Below are positions 43,601-54,100 of a stretch of DNA of 63,913 bases, piece after piece; within the stretch, counting starts at the first letter, position 1, and each line of letters starts with the position of its first letter. A model generated the notes under the pieces. The model searched no databases. It had not been told where the DNA came from and worked only from the letters and a program-made list of their open reading frames with translations. Origin of the DNA: Pseudoalteromonas luteoviolacea DSM 6061 (GTDB lineage Bacteria > Pseudomonadota > Gammaproteobacteria > Enterobacterales > Alteromonadaceae); assembly GCF_001625655.1 (NCBI RefSeq), contig NZ_AUYB01000121.1, positions 1-63,913 of the forward strand, read 5' to 3'. Made by a program: the position numbers and the translations under genes.

Positions 43601-45147
43601 ATATGCGCTTGTGTTTGTGCAGGTAAAGTCACTGGACTGGTAGACTGCCAGAGTGAGTCGTTGTCAGCCAATGCACGCAGTAGCTCACAAAATGCTTGAT
43701 GTGCTTGCTCTATGACGCCTTCTTGGAAAATGCCTTGGCGGATGTCCCAATCTACAATCAGCTCACCGCCACGCTCCGTTGCTTGGCAATCTAACCAGAC
43801 TTGTGGGGTCTGCGTAATGCCATAGCGCAGCTGTGCATCATGCATAAATTGGTTGTTGTCTAGTTCATCACCGGATAAACCAAGTGTGCTGGTATACACA
43901 ATTGGCACTATGGTGTTGCTTTGCTGGTTTTGGTTCATTGCACGAAGCACTTCAACGCCTGTAAAGTCGCTGTGCTCTAAATCGCGCCAAAGCTGCTGTT
44001 GAAGCTGGCTTGCTCGTTGTGCGAAGCCAGCGTGAGGATCGGGTGATACGCCCAATACGTTCACAGCAATAAAGTCGCCTACCACACCACGTACGTCGGG
44101 GTGCACATTGGCTCGGTTAAGCATGGTGAGGTTCAAACAAAAATCAGGACGACGAGACCAGCGACCAATCACTTCTGTAAACGCGGCTAAAACTAGGCTA
44201 GAAGGTGTTAACTTGTGGTTTTTTGCGCGTTCACTAAGACGCTGCCAAAGGGCGGGCTCCAAATTAAAGTGCAAGCGAGAAAACTCTACATTAGCGTCAT
44301 TACCTGTGTTTTTTGCGCGTGGTAACTCAGGTGGCGCTGGTAGTGTTTTAATACGTTCTAGCCAGTAAGCTTTATGTTGCTCATAACGCTGTGCTGTTTT
44401 TGGGTGCTCTAACAAGGCTTTGCGTGCAATCACAATATCGCGGTAAGACACCCCCAGAGGCGCAAGTGCGCGATCTGGGTGGTTGTATAATTCGCCGAGC
44501 TCAGCGAGCATAATCTGAATGCTGGCAAAGTCTGCGATTAGCAAATCGATAGAAAAATGTAGTATCGACCCTTCATCGGTTTGGCTTAGATGCAAGTCAT
44601 ATTGTGGCCATTTATCTGGTTGATAGTGACGGTGAGCTAACTGCTCACGTAGTTCTAACAGTTTATCTCTACACGTTTGTGTGTCTAACTCTGCAAACTC
44701 ATGTACACGGATGGCTTTTGGCGTAACCTGTGCAACAATTTGTTGGGTGCCATCTAGGTTGATAATGGCACGTAACATATCATGGCGTTCAACCAATTTA
44801 TGCCAGGCCGTTTGCAAGCGTTTAGCATCAATACTGGGTAGGTCCAATTCAATGTAACTGTGGCAACCTACGCCACCATACTCGACTGCGTTATTGCGAC
44901 CCACCAAGTAAGCGATCTGTAAATCCGTCAATGGAAACGGCTGGTGGCGATCTGCATGGTTTGGCTCGATGGCGGCCATTACAGGGTTGCTTAGGTAGTC
45001 GATAAGCGCTGCCTTATTGTCTTTTAATTGTGTTTTTAGTGCTGATGTCATTACCCCAGCAGGAGCCTTAAATTTTAAGTTACCTTGATCGGCCCACAGG
45101 TAAACGCCGCGGCTTTCAAAATCAGCAATAATACTGGCGATGGTCAT
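40618..45147 (-). CDS. NRPS 2: docking-Cy-A-PCP-reductase
   Basis: The protein has 1509 residues. Domains in order: a TubC-like docking region (residues 1-55), a cyclisation domain (about 70-510) with intact DLLIADFAS at about 196, an adenylation domain (about 530-1010) with YTSGTTGQPKG near 689, a carrier domain with LGGTSLNAIN (Ser about 1080), and a terminal thioester-reductase domain of the SDR type (about 1150-1509) with GSTGYLG and the catalytic YEQSK. The adenylation pocket, aligned by eye, reads D-L-W-N-M-S-Q-I-W, differing from the three modules of NRPS 1. The final release should be reductive, giving an aldehyde or alcohol. The start overlaps the stop of NRPS 1 (ATGA). Confidence 0.93.
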   Translation of the reverse strand: MTIASIIADFESRGVYLWADQGNLKFKAPAGVMTSALKTQLKDNKAALIDYLSNPVMAAIEPNHADRHQPFPLTDLQIAYLVGRNNAVEYGGVGCHSYIELDLPSIDAKRLQTAWHKLVERHDMLRAIINLDGTQQIVAQVTPKAIRVHEFAELDTQTCRDKLLELREQLAHRHYQPDKWPQYDLHLSQTDEGSILHFSIDLLIADFASIQIMLAELGELYNHPDRALAPLGVSYRDIVIARKALLEHPKTAQRYEQHKAYWLERIKTLPAPPELPRAKNTGNDANVEFSRLHFNLEPALWQRLSERAKNHKLTPSSLVLAAFTEVIGRWSRRPDFCLNLTMLNRANVHPDVRGVVGDFIAVNVLGVSPDPHAGFAQRASQLQQQLWRDLEHSDFTGVEVLRAMNQNQQSNTIVPIVYTSTLGLSGDELDNNQFMHDAQLRYGITQTPQVWLDCQATERGGELIVDWDIRQGIFQEGVIEQAHQAFCELLRALADNDSLWQSTSPVTLPAQTQAHIAALNNTQTERAKGYLHSGFANHALHTPDQVAVVDQNGEISYQQLAELALQIRNTFVDSINPGDHIAIVSDKSTQQIAAVLAVLFADCVYVPIEAQHPLARQQSIIVNSGAKIVLTESQYAKQDFGFDVSVISIDQLLPVIPKQDCQHLLEAFTQRRHQQVFVDAPAYVIYTSGTTGQPKGVQLSHGAALNTVLEINRLYDVTPEDKTLGLVSYGFDLSIWDIFGTLAAGATLILPDQALRGDPNHWHQVIAKHQVSLWNSVPAQMQMLMASLPWAKDQNLSSLRLAMLSGDWIPVQLAQQVTQQLPHIRFISQGGPTETAIWCVRHTVTEIASDAVSVPYGIPLANHQIHILNDRLEPCPTWVTGEMYIAGDGLALGYLNDEQKTAELFIKHPHTGERLYRSGDLGCIMDDGIIAIQGREDGQIKINGHRIELGEIESTIAQHPTVKSVAVVNLSTDGNLAAALVLEEVADKEMVFSELGSLLNNKLPKYMLPAHYFSLDALPLSQNSKVDRKHLKTQLTQLQQQLSTQFEAPLDNHVEQTVAQIWRDLLEVTDISRHDDFFQLGGTSLNAINLLSAFLAAGFDADIDLIFNNAVFSEMSQALAKANEAKQAWLDSIDLNEMAAQALSGLAEALPYDSDSEPKTVLLTGSTGYLGSYVLREILEKSDYHIVCLMRCDDIQHGFSRLAQASAEKGLSTDIPQERIQVISGTMSETHFGLCDSDYQALSAQVDVIIHNASIINLMDPLSALYPTNVEGAREIIRLASSHQVKPVHYISTIGVHHALPADVPQPVVEQTHVVPWREVDLTYEQSKIMAETLFTEARRHGIPVNILRPGTITWATTEAPFINDDAFLKFYRACLNIHAYPASELAVNIVPVDYVATCITAILKGATGQNSNFHLVSDQSTEVAQVYNWFNELGCDIQPLDFMTWKDTLNDNFVRSFVELYFKQGMDSGGHHQYATDNLKAILSQFDLPNFAVNRDYLKPLTEKFNNA

Positions 45148-48100
45148 ATCGTACCCTCTTCAAATAGTTCATCTGTGTCACAGGTCGAGCCGCCTAGGTC
45201 TCGCCAAGCTTGTGTTATGGCCGTGGCCAAGCTGGCAATGCTTGGAGCGCTAAATAGCGTTGTGAGTGACACCGATGTTGGAATAATGTGTTGTTGTTGT
45301 AGTGTTTGGATAAGCTGTGTTGCGCTTAAGCTGTCGCCACCTATGGCAAAAAAGTCATCGTGACGCGAAATTTGTGCGCGTTTGAGTAGTTTTTGCCAAA
45401 TTTCAGCTAGTTGCTGCTCAAGCTCGCCTTCTGGCGCTTCAAACTCGAGTTGCTCTAAATCCAGAGCCATAAACTCATTGCTCAATTGTTTGCGGTCAAT
45501 TTTGCCGTTGGCACTAAGTGGCAATGTTTCGAGTTCTAACAAATGGCTGGGTACCATGTACTCTGGCAATTGCTGCTCAAGTTGCGCGGTAATTGCTTGT
45601 GCATCCAGCTTGGCTAGAGGCTCTTTGACGAAGGCTGCCACGAGCTTTTTCGGCTCACCAACAGTGAGTGCCACACCGCGGCTTAGGCCTTCAACTTGTG
45701 CCAAGGCTGTGTCTATCTCACCTAGTTCAATACGATGTCCGCGAACTTTAACTTGGTGGTCAATACGACCCAAAAACTCCAAGTTGCCATCCGGCCAGTA
45801 GCGACCTCGGTCTCCAGTGCGATACCAACGCTTGCCATCAGCTATGACAAAGCGCTGTGCTGTGAGCTTTTCATCTCCTCGATAGGCCGTGGCTAGGCCC
45901 ATTCCACCAATCCAAAGCTCACCTGCCACCCAGTCTGGACAGTCACGGCCAAATGAGTCTACTACCCGATATGTTTGATTAGGCAGAGGTTTACCATATG
46001 GAATGGATGCCCAATGTGATGGCAGTTCTCCCTTGATCTCACAGCTGTTCGACCAAATAGCTGCTTCGGTGGCTCCGCCCATTGCAATTAAAGGGAGCCT
46101 TGAGTGAGTTTTGGCTTGCAATCTTGGTGGTAAATCTAGGCCAATCCAGTCACCGGATAGCATCACTTGTGCAAATGGCAGTGAACGCGCATCGTTTTCG
46201 GCAACTACCAGCAACATGTCAAGCAATACCGGAACTGAGTTCCAGATTGTGATGTTATGTTGATGCACCAGCGTAAGCCAAGCTGCTGCATCTCTGCGGT
46301 TGTCCTCATTGAGTAATACAACACTACCGCCGACACTCAACAAGCCAAATAAATCGTATACCGAGAGGTCAAAATCCAGTGCTGAAACAGCCAGTACGCG
46401 GCTATTGCTATCGATAGCATAGTGCTGATTAAGCTGATCAATGGTGTTAGCCGTTGCCTGATGACACATTTCTACCCCTTTTGGCTCACCGGTGGAGCCA
46501 GAGGTAAAGATCACGTATGCAGGCGCATCAGTTGCTACTGTCAAGGGGGTTGCCAGTGGCGTAAAGTCGACTGCATCTGTCACATTGAGGCGAGTTACAC
46601 CCGGCTCAACGTCTTGGTTGATGTGTGCTTCGTCAGTTAGTACCCAGCGAATCCCAGCAGTGCGATGAATTTTCGCTTGACGGCTGGTGGGTTGGTGAAC
46701 ACCAATTGGCACATAGCAGCCCCCGGCGGCCATAATGCCAAATACGGCAGCAACCTGTTCTATCCCTCTTGGCAAGCTCACAGCCACTGGTTCACCTGAC
46801 GATAGCGATCTTTGAATAAGCAAGTGGGCGATACGCAGTGCTTTGTCTGCCAATTGGCCATAGGTCAGCGTTTGCTCATCAGCAATCAGTGCAACGGCAT
46901 CGGGATACTGACGAGCATAATCAAACATCGCCTGATGTAAAGTACGAGGTGTTTGTTCGACACAGGTGTTGTTTACGCTTTTGCGCACCAATTGCTGAGC
47001 GTTTGGTAATGCATGGCTAAATGGCGTATCCGTTGATATGGATAATTCGTCCAGTAGTGTTAAAAAGCGGGCAAACATATTGTCTAGTAAGTCAGCTGGG
47101 AACAGTGCGTCTACCGCATCCCAAGACAGTATTAACTCACCTCTGAACTCATACATTTGATGATCTAGCCAAACCTGTGGCGTTGCAGATAATCCGCCGT
47201 CGGTAAATTGAGGGAGTTCCTCATTGAACGAGTCTGCAAGTAAGTCGTCAGCCATTCCTAAAGTACTGGTAAAGACAATGGGTAATGCAGCTGCGGTGCG
47301 TCCCATAGTCCGACTACGCTCTCTTTGTACCCACACAGATGAAACAGCTCGATGCTCAAGCACCTCTGCAAGTTGGCTTTGCAGATGCTGGGCATGATTG
47401 GCAATTGTAGTGTGTTCGTCAGGTTGATAAGCCAGCGGTGCAAGTGACGTAAAGTCGCCAACAATACTGCCCACTTCTGGGTGTACATTTTGACGGTCAA
47501 AGAGGGTCAAGTTTAAGGTATGTGCTTGGCCGCCACTGTACTGGCTGAGTACCTCTGCATAGGCACTCAGCACCAGAATACTCGGAGTCACGTTGTGCGA
47601 ACGAGCTGCTTGCTTAATGGCTTGCCACTTGGTTTTTGGTAACCTTGCACTGCGACGAGAGAATTCACTATGTGCAATTTGCAATGGATCTTGTGCCAGT
47701 GGTAGTGCTGCTGCATCTGGCAGTGTCGCTAATCGTTTTTGCCAATATGCTTGCGCCTCATCGATTGCTTGCTGGCTGTCCTGAACTTGGGTGACGTAGT
47801 CTCTAAAGGTCAAGGAAAGAGGTGCTAGCTCCGTATTAGGCGCTTGGTATAAAGTTGCAAATTCGCGCAATAACAACATGATGCTATAGCCGTCTAAGGT
47901 CATGTAATTAAACATCAAAGCAAGACGCGTACGATTGGTTTCACCGGCTTGATATCGTGCAACTTTAATCATTATTGCATCATGTAAATGCTGACTGTTA
48001 TGGGTTTGCCACCAAGTGTTAATTTGTGTTCGTGCTTGGTCTAAACTGGTGTAAGTGGATGGAGCGATATCCAATTTTGGCATGCTGCTTTGCTGCAAAA

Positions 48101-51100
48101 CAACTTGTTGGTTATCGTCACTTACCTGAGCGCGCAGCATGTCATGACGTGCGTACAGCTTTTGCCATGCGAGCATCATTCGCTCGGTATCAAGCGTCAA
48201 GCTATCTAGTTCGAGCAAGTAGTGGGTGCCACAATTAAGTGGGAAGCCCGGCGTTTGGCCTAACCAATATGCACTTTGTACTTCGGTCAGTTTAAATGGT
48301 TCGAACTGCTGTTCGGGTCTGGCCACAATTTGCGGGCTTTGCGCGGCATGGTACTCCGCTAGTGTTGCTGCAAATGCGCCAAGTGTTGGGTTGGCAAACA
48401 AAGTCCGTAGAGGCTGCTTAGTCGACAATCCTTGTTGGGCGAGTTGCGTTAAGAATTGGGTTGCGAGCAGAGAGTCGCCACCTAGTGCAAAAAAGCTGCT
48501 CTCTAGGCCAACATCGGTCACTCCCAGTAAGTCGCTCCAAAGCTGTGCAACTTGAATTTCGTTGCCTGTTTGTGGTGGCGTCACCGCAATTTCTATGGCG
48601 CTAAGTTTACCGTCAAATTCGGTTGCTAGCTGTTTTCTATCTACCTTTCCATTAGCGCTTAATGGCAGAGCGTCTAAAGCCAATAAGTGGCTCGGTACCA
48701 TATAATCTGGCAATGAAAGGGCTAGTTCCGTATTTACTGCATCGATATCAAGTACCGTGTTTTCATCCATTACCAGTGCAGCAACTAACATTTTAGGCTC
48801 GCCAACGGTTAATGCCACACCACGAGAAATGCCATCAATGCGGGCAAGGGCTGTATCAATTTCACCTAGTTCAATACGATGACCGCGTACTTTAACTTGG
48901 TGATCTATCCGTCCTAAGAACTCAAGGTTGCCATCTGGCCAGTAGCGACCCCTGTCGCCAGTACGATACCAACGAGCGCCTTCGTGGTTGACAAAGCGCT
49001 CAGCTGTGAGCTTTTTGTCACCGCGATAAGCAGTGGCAAGGCCTGCACCGCCTATCCATAACTCACCAGCAACCCAGTCAGGGCAGTCTCGCCCTTGAGC
49101 ATCGGCCACTCGGTAAGTTTGGTTTGGCAGTGGTTTACCGTATGGAATGGAGTTCCAGTGAGCAGGGATGTCGCCTCTTACCTCACAGAAGTTTGACCAA
49201 ATGGCTGCTTCCGTTGCGCCACCCATGGCAATAAGAGGAATATCGGCTTTGCTTTTGGCTTGTAAGCGCGGTGGAAGATCAAGGCCAATCCAATCACCCG
49301 ACAACATTACTTGATTGAAAGGCAACTGCCTGTCATCTTGCTCTGCTACGACGAGCAACATATCCAGCAGGACGGGGACAGAGTTCCAGACGTTGACATT
49401 ATGTTGGTGTACAAGCTGCAACCATTCGCTGGCATCGCGGCGGTTTTCATCACTCAGTAAAACAACTTGGCCACCCGCACTGAGTAAGCCAAAGATATCG
49501 TACACCGATAAGTCGAAATCCAGTGCAGAGACCGCTAATACGCAGCTATGTTGATCAATTTGATAGGTTTGATTGAGCTGATCTATGGTGTTTGCAGTTG
49601 CCTGATGGCACATTTCTACACCTTTTGGTTCACCCGTCGAGCCCGAGGTAAAAATAATATATGCAGGCTGCTCTGGTGACACGTCTACAGGCTTTGCAAG
49701 TGGTGTGCTTGCTGTAGCCACATCCAACCTTGTCACTGATTCGATGGATTCGACTTCTAAGTGATTACTGTCTGTAAGGACTAAGCTAATTCCCGCTGTA
49801 CGGTGGATTTTTGCCTGACGACTCGCAGGCTGATGGATCCCGACTGGCACATAGCAGCCGCCCGCAGCCATGACGCCCAATATGGCAGCAATTTGATTTA
49901 TGCCACGTGGCAAAGTAACTGCAACCGGTTCAGCCGGTTCGAGTTGGTGTTGCTGCAATAGAGCTGCAATACCAAGAGCTTGTTCACAAAGCTGTGCATA
50001 ATTGACAACCGAGTTTTCAAATACCAGTGCTGTGTGGTTGGGGTTTTGCTGTGCGTGTGTAAAAATAGCATGGTGCAAAGTACGTGGTGCTTGTGGACGT
50101 TCGGTGTGATTTACCACCATACGTGTATGCGCTTGTGCGTCGGGCAATGGCAAGTGGATGGGTTGATCCCAGTTGCTATGACATAGCTCTTCAAGCGCAG
50201 CGATATAGCTGGTAAACATGTCGTCAATCATACCTGCTGGGAAAAGTGCATCCACCGCATCCCAAGATAAAATAAGCGAACCATCAAACTCGTACAATTG
50301 ATGGTCGAGCCAAACTTGTGGTGTTTGTGATAAGCCACCTGGCACAATCTGCGGGAAATCACCATTGGAGTTTTCAAACAAACCGCCACCAAGGCCCAAG
50401 GTACTAGTAAACACCACAGGCAGCGCTGCTGATGTGAGTGTGCTATGACGTGCTTGCTCACGTTGAATCCAAATTGATGAAATCGCTTTGTGTTCAATTG
50501 CCTGCGCAATTTGAAGTTGTGCTTCTTGTGCTTGCAACAGTAATGAGTCACCAGCGTTTGCGCGAAACGCAATCGGTGCCAACGTGGTGAAGTCACCAAA
50601 TACTTTATTAATATCCTGATGCACATCTTGACGATCAAACAGGGTAAGGTTGAGCGTATGATCGCCTTCGCTCCAGCGTCTCAATACATTGCTGTAGGCC
50701 GTCAATAGTAGCACTGAGGGCGTTATACCATAGGATCTCGCTGTATTCTTAAGTGCTTGCCAAGTACTTGCATCGAGCTGTGCTTCGCGGCGTACAAATT
50801 CTGGCTGAGTAATGCTCTGAGGATCTTGTGCCAATGGTAATTGTGGCGCAGGTGGTAAGGTATCAATCTGTTCACGCCAGTATGTTTGTGCAGCCGTGTG
50901 CTCTGCGTCATCGTGTTGCACTTGGATCACGTAGTCTCTAAACGAAACATCAACCTCAGGCAGGTTATAAGCGGGATCGTTATAAAGGCTTGCAAGCTGA
51001 TCTAACAGCAATTTAATACTAAACCCATCGAGGGTTAAGTAGTCAAAAATGATCCCCAAACGGGTCTTATTGTCACCATAATTGACGGCGCAAATACGAT

Positions 51101-54100
51101 GATTAGGTAACGTCGCCGACTCACTCTGATCGTGGTTTTGTTGCGCTTGCTGACAAATTTTACGCCAAAATTGATGGAGATGATCCCGAGCTGCATTGGC
51201 GTGATTATTTGTTTCGGATTTTAAACTCACTTGTGCAATAGACATTGCAGGTAAATGAGACAGTAGTTGTTGCTGACCATCTGGTGTAATCACTGCACGC
51301 AGCATTTCGTGGTGCTCAACCAGTTGATCCCAAGCCCTTGCCATACGCTGCAGATCTACATTCTCACCCTCTAACTCTAGTAAATACAAAGTGCTACAGT
51401 TAAGTGGTAATCCCGGTGTTTGGCCCATCCAATAGGCGCGTTGCACCTCGGTGAGTGGGAAAGGCGCAAAACGATTATCTAGATCCGGCACTATTTCAAG
51501 TTTAGTTACCGACTCGATGCTTTCTAAACGCGCTGCATAGGCACTTAATTGAGGAGACGAGAATAAGTCGCGTAGTGGTTTTGGAGATGCCAAACCTTGC
51601 TGTTTAAGTTTTGCAATAAGCTGGGTCGCAATTAAGCTGTCTCCACCTAATTCGAAGAAATGGCTTTGTTGACCGATTTGCTCAACCCCCAGCAAAGGTT
51701 GCCATATTTTAGCGAGGCGTTTTTCGTTGTCTGTTTGCGGGGCGGTTAAACTCACCGCTGACTGTTGTTGCGTGGCAGACAGTTGATTAATAAGCGCTTT
51801 TCTATCTATTTTTCCATTGGCACTGAGCGGGATCTGCTCTGAGAATTCGATGTGACTTGGCACCATATAATCTGGCAGTAGCTTGTGTAATTGGCGTTGT
51901 ATGGTGATACTGTCTAACGTGTTTTGAGTCGCTAAGACGACAACACTCGCTAGGCTTTTAGGCTCGCCAATTGTCACGGTAACGGCGCGCTGAATACCAT
52001 CAATATTGGTAAGGGCCGTGTCGATTTCACCCAATTCAATTCGATGTCCGCGTACCTTAACCTGATGATCGATGCGTCCTAAAAATTCAAGGTTGCCATC
52101 AGGCCAGTAACGGCCTTGGTCGCCGGTGCGATACCAACGCTCGCCATTTTGTTCAACAAAGCGCGCAGCAGTTTGTGTGCTATCCCCACGGTAACAGGTC
52201 GCCAAGCCGATACCGCCAATCCATAGTTCACCTGGTACCCAATCAGGGCAATCGTGGCCATGTTTATCAACAACTCGATACTTTTGATTTGGCAGCGGTT
52301 TACCGTATGGGATCGATTGCCAATGAAGTGGCAGTGGTGCGCGCACTTCACAACGGTTTGACCAAATAGCAGCTTCGGTTGCACCCCCCATGGCTATGAT
52401 AGGAGGATTAGTTGCGCTTATATGCTGTAGCCGAGGGGGAAGGTCTAAGCCTATCCAATCACCCGATAACATTACCTGTTCAAAATTTAATAAACGGCTA
52501 TCTTGCTCAGCTGCCGTCAAAAGCATGTCTAACAACACCGGAACGGTATTCCAAACAGTGACATTGTTTTGATGCACTAAATCAAGCCACGCTTGTGCAT
52601 CACGGCGCTGTTGCTCATCTACAAGCACCAATTGCCCACCTGCGCTTAGCAGGCCAAAAATATCGTAGACAGACAGGTCAAAATCCAATGCTGACACTGC
52701 AAGCGCACAGCTACTTTGGCCTATTTGATAGTCTTTATTAAGCTGATAAATGGTGTTGGCGGTAGCCTGGTGGCTCATTTCAACCCCTTTGGGCTCTCCT
52801 GTAGAGCCTGAGGTAAAGATGATATAAGCCGGACTGGCTGGATAAGTGATGACTGCGGACTCTAGTGGTTTGGTTTGCAGTGCTTGTTGAATATCAATGC
52901 ATTTTGTTGCTGGATCATGTTCAGGGTGGCCGCGCTCTGCAATAACGAGTTTGATATCGGCAGTGCGATGGATCTTTTCGCGACGAGTTCGGGGCTGGTG
53001 GGTACCGATTGGCACATAGCAGCCTCCGGCTGCGAGCACACCTAATACCGCTATGATCTGTTCAATGCCTCTGGGTAATGTCACGGCCACAGGTTCTGAT
53101 TCAACCAGTCCCTGCAGCTGCAGGTGTGCTGCTATGCGCAGGGCTTTTTCGGCAACGGCGTGATAGCTCACTGTTTGATTGTTTAAAACCAAAGCCGTTT
53201 TATCTGGATGAATTTGAGCTCTCTTAAAAAACGCTTCGTGCAAAGTATGTGGTGTGTAAGGTGCAGTTGTGTTGTTCACAGCCGCTCTTTGAGTTTGCTG
53301 GCGTTCTGGTAGGTCAATTAGGGCCTGGGTTTGCCACGCGCTATTTTGGGCAGCCAGTTTTTCAAGCAAAGCAACATAGCTGGCGAACATGCTATCAATC
53401 AGAGACTCTGGGAAGATCTCATCTACTGCATCCCATGCCAACATTAAACCTTCATCGACTTCATATACCTGATGATCTAGCCAAACCTGTGGCGTTTGCG
53501 AAATCATGTAATTAAATTGACCCAATACAGTGTCTTGTTGTGACAGCAGCGGGGTGCCTAAGTTACAGGCAAATACAACAGGTGCGCTAACGCCCTGTGC
53601 GTAGCCGTGCTTGACAAGGTCACGCTGGATCTGGACGGCAGAATAATCACTGTGAGCAACATTTTGGTGGAATTGATTTTGTATCGCTTTTGCGTGGTCG
53701 ATAAAGCTTCTTTCTGCACTAAAGTCACAATCTAACAGTAATAAATTGGTGAAGTCGGCGACGACGTTTTCGATACCAGGGTGATGAGTTTTGCGATCAA
53801 AAAGCGGCAAGTTCAGTGTAAACTTTTGCTCAGCGCTATATTTGGCAAGTACATACGCATAACTTGTGACGAGTAACATGGCAGGGGTTACTTGGTGCTG
53901 CTGCGCGGTATTTTTAAGTGTTTGCCACTGGTTTTGTGACAAAGTATGCAAGCGGCGAGAGAACTCAGGTCGAGTAACCGTTTGTGGGTCGCAACGCAGC
54001 GGTAACTGTGGGCCGGTGGGCAGCGTTGCTAAGCGCGTTTGCCAATAAGTCTTGTCAGCTTCGCGTTTGTCACGATTTTGTGCGCTTTCAAAGGCTAAGT

